64,000 bases of DNA from Sitta carolinensis (GCA_032173965.1 CM063283.1:111981108-112045107); one strand, 5' to 3'. Shown: positions 11,281-25,017, counted from the first letter of the stretch. Numbers and translations: made by a program. Notes: generated by a model from the letters alone, not told the origin.

Positions 11281-13551
11281 AAAATTGTCATCTAACCAAA
11301 AAAATGAGAAGTTTTATTATTTAATATTATTAATTCGTTTATTTTATATTTACAAATACTTCACTTATTAAATAAATATTTTTTTCCACTTTTCTCCATG
11401 AAAATCTTTTCCCAAACTAGCTGGGGGGAGGGGGCCGTCTGGATTTGCTTTCTAGAGAAACCCCATTCAGAAGTTTCTTCCCAAATTTCCCCTAATCCAG
11501 CACAGGTACAGAGACATTAAATTCTAAGTTTAAGTCAGTCAGAGACTCTGATGCTACCAAAGGCAATGGTCACACTTTTCCCCTGCTCTTGGCTGGATGC
11601 TTCCCAGGCCTCCCTGGCAAAGCCACAGGGTTTTGATGCAAATCAGATCAGGTTCCTCACCTACAGATATCAAGAAAAAACCAGCAATCTGCCATATCAG
11701 ACAGCCACTCCAATGGATACGGCAGGAGCAGACACCAGAACAGGGTGATTCCCTCCTTTGGTGACAACACGGTCTCAGATTGGCTTAAAACACCTGCTCC
11801 CCAGAAAAATACTAAAGAATTAAGAATTTTCCTGTAGGAGGGAGGGAGGCATGAAGATCTGGTTGCCCAAGGCTTAGAGCCAGCTCAAACCACCCCTTTG
11901 GTGGTGCCCATCACTCCTTAAGATGTGATGAAGCCTGGGGATGTGGGAAGGGAAAGAGAGAACGAGCAGGGAAACAAGTTTGGGGTTGACAAAGAAAGGG
12001 GAGAAAAAGGGCTGAGCTCAGAAATGAGTGTAAACACAAAGGAGGATAAAGCATGTGAAAAAGATGTGCTGAACCCTTCTCTAACAAGACTAAGCTTAGA
12101 CAAAAAGTGTGAGTCAATGTTTAAAAACATCTCCGCTTTGCTCAGAGGAGGAGGGAGGTGATGGTTACCCTTGTTTCACCCTTTTAATACAGTACGGGAC
12201 TGAGGAGCTCTGAAATTTAAACAAGAACATAAAACCAACCAGTAATTTCTGAGAATCTCTTCTGAACTGCAGGCACGCTCTGTCATTGGTATTCCCAGCC
12301 CTAATCTTGCAGAAATTTTAAGACTAAAAAGAAACAAACCAACAACCTTAGCCAAGTGCCTCGCTGCATCCCAGATTTTAGATTAAGCAAAGACAATGCA
12401 TTAAAATTTATTTTGCAACCACATGAGCTAGACAGAGACATCTCAGAACAAAAGGACATCCACAAGTTCACTTGCCTCCAGGAGCTGAGACTTTAAAAGA
12501 AAATATGAACCTCTAAGGCACTGCAATAAAATCTAAAGTTTGCTACATACTTCATTTCAACGATATAAAAAGCTGAACATTTTTTCAACTACCTAGCAAA
12601 GTACAAACCATTCATTTCCCCCTTTCTCTGGCATAGAAAACATATTAAAAATAAACAACAAAGAGCAGCTACAGTGTGTGCGTGCATCTATCAGGACTGA
12701 CAAAATTTGCCTCAAAGGGGTGCTGCAGGGCTTAAATTAATTAGCCTTTCTGAGGTAGTCTGTGATGCTTGAGTAATGGGCACCATGCATCAGCTGCATA
12801 AATACATGTAGGTGTTGCCTTAGCCTCAGTGATGTGCATGGCACCGTGCACGGAGGAGGACTTGGGGGAAAAAGAACAACCAACTAACAAAACCAACTAA
12901 AAATCACTAAATATGACACACGTGAAAGATATTTAACCCCCACACCTCAAATACAATGTTATCATCATGGAATTCACAGACCACGGAAGGAAAGGGCGAA
13001 TTTACAACCCACGGGACGGAGCAAACCAAGATTTCCAGAGGCAGGCAGATATCCCCCACAAAGAAAGAGGGAAAGCACAAAGCTGGCTAACCATGCAAGC
13101 TCCAGCCCACTGGGACACAGCAGTGCTCACATGACAGATGCCATTGAGGCTGACATTCCCTATCCACATGTTTGTGCATAATGAGGTGCAGGCGGCTGGG
13201 GCAGACACTTATTTATTGTAGTCCCCACAATAGCGCCAGTGATCAGCAGCTCATTTTGGGGTGGGTATAACTTACTGAGTTCCCTTTCTCTCCTGGCTAC
13301 ACTTGGGCTCTGAGTTTTCTTCAGTGCCTTCACATCTCACTAAGAGCCACCTTCATGTTGTCTTCACTGGAGCCTACTTCATTCCAGGGCGTCCACCAGG
13401 TTCATGGAGCTGCTGGGGCAGCTCCAGGTGAGCTCTGGAGAGTCACAGGGTGGCCACTGAAGGGGCCACAGTCCAGGGATATCCATCCTGTCCTCTCTCA
13501 CCATGGAGAGCAGCTCTGCTGAACAGGACTTGGGGGTAAAATGTTGGATAT

Positions 13552-13960
13552 TGTTGGGGTCAATGAAGGATTCAGCCTAAGACCGTGGGAAAGCCCTCCT
13601 TAATTAAGGAGAGAAAATATCACCCACACTGCCTCCTGGGAGTCAATATGCAAATGTTGCTAGAAAGTTCTCTGAATACCCTGTTGTTATTGGTCCATAT
13701 TTGCTGCAGTAATTATAACATTCCTAATCCTCGTCTCCCATTGGAACCCTTCCCTCGAACTGCACTCACAGCTGACCTTATAGAAGTTACTGTTTCACCC
13801 TGCCCCACGCCTCTTGTGGTACCCCACACCGTGTTTGGCTTCTCCTGCATTGTTGTAGTTTGTTATTTTCTCATTATTTAAGTTCTTTTGTTTCAGGTCA
13901 CTGGGTTAATCCTGTCCCTCATTTTTATCACTGATTTTGGGACTCTGCTGTTCTCCTGAG
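13552..13960 (+). mobile_element. Possible solo LTR
   Basis: The segment starts TGTTGGGGTCAATGAAGGAT and runs into 'ccttaattaaggagagaaaa', which I associate with avian ERVL-type LTRs. The 3' end is unclear and lies somewhere before the CR1 fragment near 14.1 kb. Identification is by resemblance only. Confidence 0.35.
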
Positions 13961-14099
13961 GTAGCACATGGTCGAATCTACCCAGGCCAGACCCGGTGTG
14001 CTACAGGACATGTCCTCAGAAATGTCAACCAGAAAGCCAAGGGTGTCCTTGGCTGCACCCAAAGCAGGTGGGCAGAGCTGAGGGGGGGATTGTGCCCCT

Positions 14100-14365
14100 G
14101 CTCAGGTGAGCCTCACCTGCAGAGCTGCCCTAGGAGGAGCTGGAGCTGCTGGGGAGAGCCCAGAGCAGGGAGCAGGAGGAGCAGAGGCTGGAGCAGCTGT
14201 GCTGGGAGGAAAGGCTGGCACAGCTGGGATTGTTCAGCTGCACAGGAGAAGCTTTGGGCTGAGCTCAGGGTGGCCTTGCAGGAACCCTGGAGAGAGACAA
14301 TTGCCAAGGGCTGCAGGCACAGCACCCAGGGAATGGCTCAAACTGACAGAGTGGGTTTAGATTAG
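14100..14365 (+). mobile_element. CR1 LINE internal fragment
   Basis: It contains 'ggtgagcctcacctgcagag', repeated gagcag/gctggagcag units and 'gctgggattgttcagctgca', the order of the CR1 region upstream of the 3' UTR. It is truncated at both ends. The short gagcagnnn repeats inside it look like local slippage. Confidence 0.6.
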
Positions 14366-15739
14366 ATATTAGTATTAAAAACAATTAAAACCAACCTACT
14401 TTCCTTTTGCTTTTGGAAGAAGCAAAGCCTTTTTTTGGTAATTTTTTTTGGTGGTTTCCAAGTTCAATTTCAGACCAGCACAACAGCCACTGAGAGCAAA
14501 TGCACTAAATTGTTTCTTCCCCTTAAAGGTCACCTTACCCAAAACTATGGGACAAGAAATCTGCACCTAGTAAAATACCAGGAGATTATTTTGCTGTCTG
14601 CATTTCCAATATGCAAATAGTGTTGTTATTATTAACAGGAGGCTCATAAAGATCCCTATTTTACAGTAAACTAGACAGGAGCATCCATCTCTACCATGAC
14701 AAACTCACAGAGGAAATGTGACACTATCTATATGCCATTAATTTGTGGTCCTGGAAAGAAGCAAATCCAAACTCGTTCACTGAAAGTCATGAACACTGAA
14801 AGCAGAAGCCTAGGAGGTCAGGCATTTTACATTTTTTTCTACTCTGAAGGGGTAGAAACACTAAAAAAATTCCCAGTCCTAATGTTTTCTTTCAATTGGA
14901 AGTCAAACACTTTGTCAGCGCTTCAAGGATCCCTTAAACTTTCCAGTGTTTGATTTAGCACCAGCCTCAAATAGCACTTACTGCATGCCACACAGCTTCA
15001 CTAATTTAACTTACCACTATGTCTTTCATATTTTTAAGCCTTTCATTGCTAAATTTTCTTCTATTTTGCTATCAGAATAAACCAAAAATTGCCTGTTCAG
15101 ATGTTATCTTTTTTTTCACTCAGCAAAGCCGTGGCTGTCTGTGGTTCAGGCACCTGCCCTGGTACAGCAGGTGATGTCAATATGACGACACCCACACCAG
15201 GCTGGTGGTTATTCATGCCTCATTTAACTGCCTGGCGTAAAACAATTTGCAGTTATCCACCGTGCATTCAGAAAGTGACTTCACGTTTTCAAGGGAAAGT
15301 GAGAGCAGCAATCATTCACTCTTTGTTGCATAGATGTTGCTCGTGTCCCTTATCTGGGGCAGAAGTTGCCTCTTTTCTGCTACACTCTGCTCAGACTTTG
15401 TAGCAGTTTCTCTTCCCTGTTTTAGTTTGAGGTGGGGAGATTTTGGTAACTCCCAGAAAAACATACAAAACAAATCCCATAGGCTGAAAGTGCAAAATGA
15501 ATTTCTCTGAAGCAGCTGTCTCCATGATTTAGCACCCACAGCCTTTTCAAGGTGTGGAATCCTAGGGCTTGCCTGCAAACCTGTTGCATTTGATGTGATT
15601 CCCCAGGTCACACACACTGAACTAGATACTCTTAATACCCACTAAGAGACTGGTCCATAGAAAAACCCACTGTGCTTTTTTTGTCTTCAAGATCAATCCT
15701 TTTAGGTCAAGCAATAAAGTTCCACCATTGGACAGGCTA

Positions 15740-16072
15740 ATTTTCTACAACTACTTGAAAGGAGGTTGGAGTGAGGTGGTGTCAATCTTTTCTCCCAAAT
15801 AACAAGTGACAGGATGAGGGAGAATGCCCTCAAGCTGTACCAGGGAAGATTTAGGCTTAATAGTAGGGAAAAAATTTTCCTTGGAAATTATTGTAAAGCG
15901 CTGACCAGGGAAGTGGAAAAGTCATCATCCCTGGAATTGTTAAAGAAAACATGTGGACATGGCACTTGAGAACACAGTTTATTGGTGAACATGGTGGTGG
16001 TGCTGGGTTGATGGCTGGACTTGATCTGAAAGGTCTTTCCCAGCCTTAACAATTCCACGATTCTGTAAAGGA
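15740..16072 (+). mobile_element. CR1 LINE 3' fragment
   Basis: The segment follows the CR1 3' region: 'ctacttgaaaggaggttgga', 'aataacaagtgacaggatga', 'tggacatggcacttgagaac' and 'tgggttgatggctggacttg'. It ends with a degenerate terminal motif, caattccacgattctgt. This is a good match to a typical bird CR1 tail in plus orientation. Confidence 0.85.
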
Positions 16073-16280
16073 ACTGCAAAAATGTATTTGTCTCTTCACT
16101 CCTGCTTCAGCTGAAGCATAGGGAGTGGGGAAAAAAAAAGGAATAGGATTTGCACACCTAGGGCCATAAATACAGCAAACAATCTCATTCTGCCTTATGT
16201 TTACCCTGGGGTTCAGTCAGAACTTTACTGAAAATTGATAGTTTCCTTCACAAGGCAGCAGAGCAAAGCTGGCTCTGTAA

Positions 16281-16530
16281 GAATTCATAGAATCCCAGAA
16301 TGGTTTGGGTTGGAAAGGACCACAGAGCTCATCCAGTGCCACTCCTGCCCTGGCAGGGACCCCTGCCCCTGTGCCAGGCTGCTCCAGCCCCAGTGTCCAG
16401 CCTGGCCTGGGGCACTGCCAGGGATCCAGGGATCCACAGCTGCTCTGGGCACCCTGGGCCAGGGCTTCACCATCCTCCTGAAGGAAGAATTTTTTTCTGC
16501 TATCAAATGTAAACCGACTCTCTTTTAGCA
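16281..16530 (-). mobile_element. CR1 LINE 3' fragment
   Basis: The plus strand starts with tcatagaatcccagaatggt and ttgggttggaaagg, the reverse complement of the CR1 3' terminus. It continues through 'ccctggcagggacccc' and 'cctggcctggggcactgcca'. The element is therefore in minus orientation and 5' truncated near 16530. Confidence 0.9.
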
Positions 16531-17786
16531 ATGAGCTCTCTTTTCATGATGAAAACTACAAGCCATCATGCCTCCTCTGGGATTTTAACTCAACCCAAGG
16601 GCATCCCTTTCTTTTCCCTTGTCCTCAGTAAAGAGCACAACCATTCCACACCAGTAACATTCATGTGCCACTCAAAATCTTGTCCTGCTGTGCTTTCATG
16701 ATTTCTCCCAAAGCACCCACTTAAAACAGGGCTTGTAATTCTACTCTGCTTGCTGGAGCATGTCACACAGTGAACTATGACAAAGTAAAAAGTTTTTATC
16801 CCCATGCAGAGACCAGAAACAGGGATGATCCCATTACCTGCTCAGGAGCTGTTCCCACATAGCATGATGTAGATGTAGAAGTCCACCCCATCTCACCCCT
16901 GAGCTTGTACCATTTCTTAATTCTCTTTCTTATTTTGTCCCACACATCACAAACCCTCCAAAAATAATCTATTAGACAGTGCTAGTTAAAAAAAAAAAAG
17001 GGTTCAAAGAAGTGCTGCTTCTTGTTAGGGATTAGCAGCTAGAAATCATTTGGGTAACAGTTCTTTTTTTCAAGCTGGTTAATAGATAGGAAAATTAGTT
17101 GGCAATTTAAATGCTGCCTCATTTAACACAATGATTCCTAATTACATTATCAGCCCATCTGGCAAGAATTGCTTACAACCATCACACAGAAAAGAAAACA
17201 CCAGTAACTCTATGCTGTGTTTGCCCACAGTTATTACGTGTTATTATTGGCACTGACTGTCAGTCAGGTTATTTCAGCAATTTGTTTCTACAAATTAGTA
17301 ATGTTACAATATACAGTGGCTTTTTAAGCACAGACATACTGTATGTTTTTTTTTTTTTCTCCACTGTGTTACTTAGAGTTAGCATTTACAGCCTGCTTTC
17401 TAATAAAAAAAAAAAAATCAGAAGGCTAGGCTTTAATATAGATTCTTCATCTGTGCCTCTGAAGATGCAGAAATAAAAGCAATTTAAAAGATGAGTTAAG
17501 AGAATTTTTTGGAAGCAATTCTCAATGTAGAGGACTGCAAAGTCAGACAAACTTGAAAAGCCTCCACAAAGATTTCTGCTTGCAGAATAATACGTACTTT
17601 GTTTAAAAGGTAAGACTGAAAACAGAAATAGGTGAATTTGTTGGATTGGCACACTGCCTATGAACATTGGGGCAGAGATGGGCTTTCCCATTTTTCACTG
17701 CTCACAAGCAGTCACTGCACTGGAGGAACACCAAACCCCAAAGCCAAACGATTCTCTGCAGCTTGGATGGAATCATACTTCACCTT

Positions 17787-17828
17787 GGAGGAGGAGGAGA
17801 AGGAGGAGGAAGAGGAGGAGAAGAAAGG
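17787..17828. repeat. 42-nt polypurine (GGA)n tract
   Basis: All bases are A or G, mostly GGA and GAA units. On the transcribed strand of intron 1 it is a polypyrimidine tract. Confidence 0.9.
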
Positions 17829-20686
17829 CAGACCCACATTTTACACCAAGTCCAGGAGTTGGTGTAAAATCTGCAGTGTTGCTGAGTGAGGTCACCTCAC
17901 CAGAGAAAACAGACCTATCTGCTCCTACCTCCAAAAAAACCCCTCCCATGGCCACAAGAAGGGTTCACCCATGCAGCCAAGATAAGAGAGGCATTGTGAA
18001 GAAAGGAAAAAAAAAAAATTAGAATGAGATTAATTTTCTAATGACGTTTGTTCAGCAGGTGGTGCCCACATTCTGCTGCAGCTCCAGGGATGCAAAGGAA
18101 GGTGATTTATTGCTGCACAAAAACGTGGGCAAACCAGAAGGTCAGGTTTATCACCAAAGATAATTCCTGCTTTCACAACAGCAGGAGTCTGTCACAGAAA
18201 CTGTCCTGTGTTTGTAGTCTGGGGAGTTAACAGGAGAACAAGTGGCAGCAGCAGACCAAGCTCTCCAGAGAGTGTTTGGCCTTTGCTGCCATTCCACTCA
18301 CTCCATTCCCAGATGGTGCCAGGACCTGGGATTTACATTTGCTACCTTTGCATTTGCTATATTCACATTCGCTCTCTTCCTCAGCCACTTGAAACATCTA
18401 TTCCCCAACACTCTCACGCCCTCCCTGGGCCCAGCAGAAGACCAAGGGTCTTCCCCCCTCAATCTCTCTGTGATCTGCACTGCTAGACTGGAAGGAATAT
18501 TTCTTTTTTCCTGCCTGAAAAGCAATAATCTCTTTCTTTGCCAGAAGATTACAATGCACTATCTGGATTAGCCAATCTATCCGTGCTTAAGAGCACTGCA
18601 TGCTTCTGTAGTGGAGATTTGTATAAAAAAACCACAAATGCTAAAATGACAGATTGCTTTGAAGTATAAACTTGCTAAACTAAATTGTGAGTTGAAATAT
18701 GAGCATCTGACTGTGGGACTGATGAATAGTCATTTTGAAGAAAAATATTACAGGAAGTGCTTTATATATATTATCATTTTGACAATAAGGGAAGGCTATT
18801 ATGGTTTAAAGACAAAAAAAATAGTCAGCCAATCAATCCTGGTAACAAAACAAAATATCTATTCTTCATTTCTACGCTCTCCCTCCTGCCAATGCCCTCG
18901 GTTCCCTAAACATTAGCATTCTTTCTGCACATGCCATCTCATGTGCTATCTTATTTTTCAGGCTGAAATTTATTTGCTGTGTCTAGATTTATCATACAAC
19001 ACATCCATCCTATTCATGCTATATGAACATGCTTTGCTGTTGAACATGAGCCATTACTTGCTTATCTTAGAGCTGTGTGAATCGTAGCAATTTTGTCTCA
19101 TTGCCTTTTCAGAAAAGATTAACCTTTTTTCCCTCTTTTTTTATTATTTTCCCCCTCAGATATGAGTCTCTCTCCCACCTCACACCCTATAGCAGACAAA
19201 ACCAAGTGTGTGAAGCAATGCTGTAGTTCACATAAGCCAGTTGCAGCTGAAGTCATTCTCTGCTCTAAGCACTGGGTTTTAAGGAAAATTTGGACTAATT
19301 AGGGAGTAACAACAATAATCTAGCGGTCTAGAAAAATATCTCCCATAAATAAGCTTTAAACGGCTTGAGAAGAGGAAGGAAAAGTGTGACAGTCTTTTAA
19401 CAGATGTAGGGGTGCCACAGAGACCCCCAGGGAGCCAAACCTTTCAGAAGGAAGGGGCTGCATGGAAGCCAAGAGGTGCCTTCATCAGCCCTCCCCAGGG
19501 TACCACCACCACTTAACCACAAGCAGAGTCAGTGAGCAGCAGAAATCCTCCCAAATCTGAGTGAGGAAAACCTGCATATTCACTGTACTTACACCACACA
19601 CGCTCCTGAATGGAAGGATAATGAGTGCCTAGACAAATGGAGGATTATAAAAACCCCCACAAACACTCTGAAATCCAAGAACGAATGCATGAGACATCAG
19701 CTATTTGCGCTTAAGCGCACGCCAAGCTCCTGTTAAATCCAAAAGCCAGTTTCCACCTGTTAGTAGGTGTAAAGGAACTAAATTAATCAATTTCCTGGGA
19801 ATTACAGCACAGCACTAACGAGACAGGGAGGATGTAAGGCAAATGCCACTGGGAGCAACTCTGACATTTAACTGCAAGCCTCGAGAGGAATCCCAGTGCC
19901 CACGCAGCCTTGGTTTAGAGACAGGCTCAGTCTAAGCCCTGTCCTAAATTAGCAAGAGTCTCACCCCTCCCTCCCTGGAGAACAGGGTGACTTAAGGTGC
20001 CAGAGAGACAGCTATTAATTCAATAATTCCATAGCTAAAAAGAGCTTAACTCTTGGAGATGTGCTTGTGAATGGCATCACCCATTTCACAGGCTGCTCCT
20101 CAGCATGAAACTCTCTGTCACTTGGAAACCACAGAGTGTCACCACCACAGGGCAGACATGCTGGGCACTGTCCAGCAGGATTTTGGAGCTCTTTGGGACA
20201 ATGGTCAGCTGCATCAGATGGAGCTAAGGATGCTGTAGGAGGACCTGAGGAGGGGGAGAGCTTCCAGCTCCACAGCAAACAGGGCACTGTGTGAGGTTAA
20301 ACATCTGCTGTGGCTGCTCTGCTTACCAGCACTACTTGGGGCATGGTCTTTCTAAAAAGAATAATCATGTCAAAGAATTTTAGAGGTTGGGTTTTATTAA
20401 GGGAGTTAAAAAAATAAAAGGAGGAATCATGTTACCACATTACCTTTCAGAATACAATATTAAGGAGGGCTTTTTGCCCTTTTTTTTTTCCTTGGGTTAA
20501 GGAAATGAAATCAGTAAGCCTACATTAATGTATTATATTCAGTGAATGATTACAGTTAGAAGCTGCATTCAGTTCAGAATTTCAATTTTCCAAGGCTTTT
20601 GCTCTCCAAAATTAGCTTCCAATTTATTTTGTCAGGTCATTCTTTTCTTTTTCTCTATCGTTCATTAAACTCAGCGAAACTGCTGT

Positions 20687-20752
20687 CAAACAAACAAACA
20701 AACAAACAAAAACAAAAACAAAAACAAAAAAAAAAAAAAAAAAAAAAAAAAA
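20687..20752. repeat. (CAAA)n/(CAAAAA)n grading into poly-A
   Basis: Several CAAA units become CAAAAA units and then a 27-nt A run ending at 20752. A second A-rich stretch lies at about 20803-20828. No retrotransposon body is recognised beside them. Confidence 0.9.
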
Positions 20753-21059
20753 GAAGCATTTTTTACTCTTCTTCTCTACCTAGGTTCAGAAGTCCTACAG
20801 TACAAAAAAAAATAATAAAAAAAAAAAAGTAAGTTTGTTTTGAAACGAAATCAACAACGCTCCAACTACAGTGAGACCAAAACAATTTTATACATAGGTA
20901 CAGAGCCAAGCCATGCTAGGCAAACTCAAGAAGGCTTGAAGTGACTAATCTTTAAACCTTCCTCACCCTGTGAGTCACTGCCCATGTTTACTGTGCCACC
21001 TGGAAATAACAAAACTCATCAGGGGAACAAAGCCCATTCCTGATGTTCTTGAGCTTAAG

Positions 21060-21400
21060 CTAGGAGGCATCCCTAGCCTCATGAGTGGAGTCTGGTTTTC
21101 CTAGGCCTGTTGTTTCTGAGTCTCTAAGTTCAGTTTCTTGGTGATGTTTTCATTTAGGTTCTCACAAGGCTTGACATAAACATTGCCAGTGTTTTTGGTA
21201 ACAAGTGTAATATTTTGGATTCTTTTCTGTGGGGTGGACTTTCTCTGATGTCTCTTGGCTTTGGCCAATGGGGTGAGGAGTTCTGTCACTCTTCCTACCA
21301 GTGAGAGTGGCCTGCTCAAAAAGATACAAAAGGGGGTCAATTGTTTGATTAAATTGGAGTCAGATTCATTGTCAAAACAAGGAATTGTGTCATTTGTTAC
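21060..21400 (+). mobile_element. Possible LTR fragment with promoter-like boxes
   Basis: The segment has a CCAAT box in 'ggccaatggggtgagg' near 21265, then about 50 bp later a TATA-like 'gatacaaaaggggg' near 21320, and 'attggagtcagattcattg' shortly after. This spacing resembles a retroviral U3/R junction. The outer boundaries are not defined, and it may be unrelated unique sequence. Confidence 0.3.
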
Positions 21401-21687
21401 TCACCACAGCGACACATGAGCACTGCTGGTTTTTTGGTAATCTCCCTTCTGCCAAAGACACCACAGTGCCCTTGTCCTTCAGCAGCAGGCAGAAACCCTG
21501 CAGGAGAGGTTTAGTCCTACTCCTGTATTCCTATCTTCTTTCAAAGTTCTCCCTCACGCCAAAGATCTGAATTTCAAACTCAATCTTAAATAAGATCCCG
21601 GCTTTCAAATTGCATTGGAGATGTGAAACCAAGTGCCAAAGCTGCTCCTTCAATACTTAAGAAGGTTTTGTTTTGTTTTGTTTTTCA

Positions 21688-21962
21688 GAGAGACTACTTA
21701 CAAGAGCATGGGGAATGGCTTCAAACTGAGAGTAGGGTTAGGTGGGATATTAGGGAAAATTTCCCTGTGAGGGTAAGCAGGCCCTGGTGCAGGGTGCCCA
21801 GAGAAATTTTGGCTGCCCCATCCCCGGCAGTGTCCAAGGCCAGGTTGGATGGGGCTTGGAACAGCCTAGGACAGTGGAAGGTGTCCCTGTCCAAGGCAGG
21901 GGGTGGAATTGAATGATTTTCAAGTTCTCTTCCAAGCCAAGCCATTCTTTAATTCTATGATT
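21688..21962 (+). mobile_element. CR1 LINE 3' fragment
   Basis: The segment matches the CR1 tail: 'aatggcttcaaactgagagt', 'ggtgcagggtgcccagag' and 'ggccaggttggatggggctt'. It ends ccattctttaattctatgat, with a remnant of the terminal ATTCTATGA motif. A (TTTTG)n stretch lies just upstream at about 21664-21685. Confidence 0.9.
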
Positions 21963-24040
21963 TGAAGGCAGTGAACAACTTTGAAAAAGGTTGTATTTCA
22001 GAGGGAAACAGAAAGAAAACGAAACTCACAGGACAGCAGTGAGAAAAACCAGATTTTTCTGCACACCAGGTCTGATCTCTTACCTCTCCTCCCCACTTCA
22101 CCTTGCTCTTGTAGTGACACGATTCTTTCCAGGTTTTTTTTCCCCCTCCTCTGTCAAGATGTTAGTCTTGGAGACGAGTGTTTGTTAGCAAAGGTTTTTC
22201 AAAGCCTGCAGAGCTGTGAGGAGGAGAGGTGAAAGCAGGACACTCCTGACTCATCAAGTCTATCCGTTCTCCCCGGAACGAGCTCTTCCCAGCAGCACTT
22301 CCATCCTCACACGGTGGGGCACCTCTCATTAGAGCAGCCTTCCAGCTGCACTTACTGCCCAGACAGGAATTCCTCCTTATGTTTTTCTAGTGCTTCTCTT
22401 CAAGGACACTGAATGCTTTGAGACATTTCCCACTCTGTTCTCCTAAAACGCTGTAACAAACCCAAAGTTTTCCTTGGGTTTTTCTCTATTCATACACCAT
22501 ATCAGTGAAGCAATGAACCTTCCCAAAAACACGATGCAAGTCAATGGATATGATGCCATGGGAACACCCATCTTGCTGCTTCAGACAAGGTCAGGGCTTT
22601 GAAAGCAGCCTGTCCCTCCTGGAGGCCAGGCCAGTACAGACATTCCTGTGTTCACCCAGTGCAATCCCTGGATTAGCCAGAAGAGTGGGATGGAGAGGTA
22701 AATAAACCAGTACACACCTTGGAAAGCCAGCTGTGAACTCCCTGCACTTCAAGGCATGACCCCTGCTGTAAAAATGCCGTGACTTGTTCTTCAGGCCTGC
22801 TTTGCAGCCCTGCCAGGTTTTATTTAACACGAGATCTGGGTCGTGCCAGCCTGAGGAGCTGAAAAGGCCCATCCACCCTCTTTAAGTACCTTGAACCACC
22901 TCTTCCTCACCTGTCATAGCAGCTCCCACCTCTTTCCTCCCCTTCTGCCCAGAAACAGCCAGCATCCTACACTTTCACACACCTACTGGGCTGGTAGGAT
23001 GGTAAAGGGACATGACTGGATCTGCCAGTGCAGGCGAGGGAAGCGAGGGAGGGAAAGATCAGGATAAACCCACAAGTTCATCTATGTCAGGCACAAAGAC
23101 AGGAATTTGGTTATTCTGATCGTGTCTTCCTGTTAGAAAAGTTGTGCCACACCTCTGGGGAAAAGGTGTAGGGCCAGGCAGCTTCCCACTGCTCCGTGCC
23201 ACCTCTGGTGGCCACAGGAATGTGCACAGGCAGTCCCAGGTCTCAGAGCACAAACAAGGTGATGCAACTCCAGTGGTTTTATTTCCCTGGCAATTAATAA
23301 AGGGAATACAACAGATGGGAGGCTTTTGCTCCCCATTGCACCTGACCTATTTAGGATATTGCCAAGCAGAGTTTGATTGTCATCATGGGTGTTCCTTGGA
23401 ATTATACAAGGGAGTTCAAAGGCACAGACAGCAAATAGCTTTATACTCCAGATTAGCAGGAAGGACTATTTGATTGGGAAAAAATAAAAGGGAAAAAAGT
23501 TGTTAAGCAACGTCATAATGATGCCTTTGATTAATTAAAAATAAGAATCATGCTTTTTATTCATATTTGTTCTAATGTTTTTACTTAAAAATTTGGCAGG
23601 ACAATTTAAAAGGCAGTTTTGATTCTCAAGTGAAATAAAATAAGCTTTTAAAAAAAATTCTCTTTTTTGAAAGCAGCTCTGTTCCTCCCCTGCTATCGGA
23701 GTCGTTTATTTCTCTCCCTCCTTCTCAAACATTCATACTTTACTCTTTCCCCTGGCTAATACTGGAGAGGCAGCAGCTCTGGGAAATGAACCAGCTTCGC
23801 CCGTGGCTCATACATCATTACAATTGTTAACCAAGTTCCACTATAAAAATCTTGATTACACAGGAGAACACCGAGGCATGCAGGAACACAGCTTCATTTC
23901 CAGATACCAGATTGAGTTTGCAGGGCAGGAAGTTAAAGGACTTTGTTATGCTCTCAGGTTGATAAAGTCTGCCAGGACGCACCATACCAGCACACGTCCA
24001 ACAGCTCCCAACAATCCATTCCTGCACATAGCAACAATTC

Positions 24041-24244
24041 CAGTGTAGGAATAAGCTTCTACTCTGGCCAGGGGTTACCTCACTCTGTGTGATGCTGGAT
24101 GTGTGATGGCAGCTGGAATAGGATGATCTTAGAGATTAATTGCAGTGTAGGAATAAGCTTCCTTCTACTCTGGCCAGGGGTTACCTCGCTCTGTGTGATG
24201 CTGGATGTGTGATGGGAGCTGGAATGGGATGATCTTGGAGATCC
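24041..24244 (+). repeat. 102-bp tandem duplication
   Basis: Copies at 24041-24142 and 24143-24244 share cagtgtaggaataagcttc, tctggccaggggttacctc and tgtgtgatgctggatgtgtg. They differ at only a few sites, including a short ctt insertion in copy 2. The second copy runs into a CR1 3' terminus. Confidence 0.9.
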
Positions 24245-24268
24245 TTTTCGACCCAAACCATTCTATTC
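24214..24268 (+). mobile_element. CR1 3' terminus fragment
   Basis: The sequence gctggaatgggatgatcttg followed by gacccaaaccattctattca matches the last 55 bp or so of CR1. The tandem copy upstream (about 24112-24137) carries part of the same motif, so the duplication copied part of the CR1 tail. Confidence 0.75.
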
Positions 24269-25017
24269 ATATCACTGGAGCTGATGGTGCCCAGGGCACT
24301 GGAACTGTGGAATTTTGCCCACTGGAAACAGCAAATCCTGTTGTGCACACCTGCCACGGAGAAAAGCTCCCAAAACTGGGCAAAAAGCTGCAGGTTGTAC
24401 CACTGGCATCTGGTCATGTGCCAGTGACCCGAGGTCATTCAAGGTGAACCTGAAGGCTCAGCAGAGTGCAAATGAAAGTTAATTTTAGCTGGAACATGTA
24501 GCACACACCAGCATCCATAAACACAGCTCCTGAGAAATTTTGTGAACTTTCCCCATCCCCCACATTGTTTATCTCGGCGGTTCAAATGCAAAAATCTGGC
24601 ACTTTGGATCATGTGAAATGTTTGTGTTATTCCCTGAAGGACTTTGCTTCTGAGAAGTAATGAGAAGATTATTCTCTGACAGTTAAGCTGAAGCACTGTG
24701 ACTGCATCAGATGTTACACTGCTCCAGCAGCTCCCAGACTTTTGGGAAGTGTGACCACCTTTGAACTCCTCTGTCTTATTTGCAACCCGAGATTCGCTGG
24801 GAAGAAAAATGAATGAATTAAATAAAAATCTCTTTAGTCACAGAAAAGGTAGGATTGATGAATCATTTTCTGACACGCCTCGCACTTCACTCTTTCCTGT
24901 AGCAGACATCTACCAGGCAGCACAGTGAATAAAAGCACAGCCTTTCCAAACCACGCTTAAGCAGCACAATAAATACTGCTCTGAAGAGCTCAAGCTGGTG
25001 TAGGGTGCTCTGGCTTG

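Noticed and set aside
20687..20830. Poly-A stretch as the tail of a processed retrogene
   Set aside because: No upstream coding sequence or target-site duplication was found; it is a CAAA-type simple repeat.
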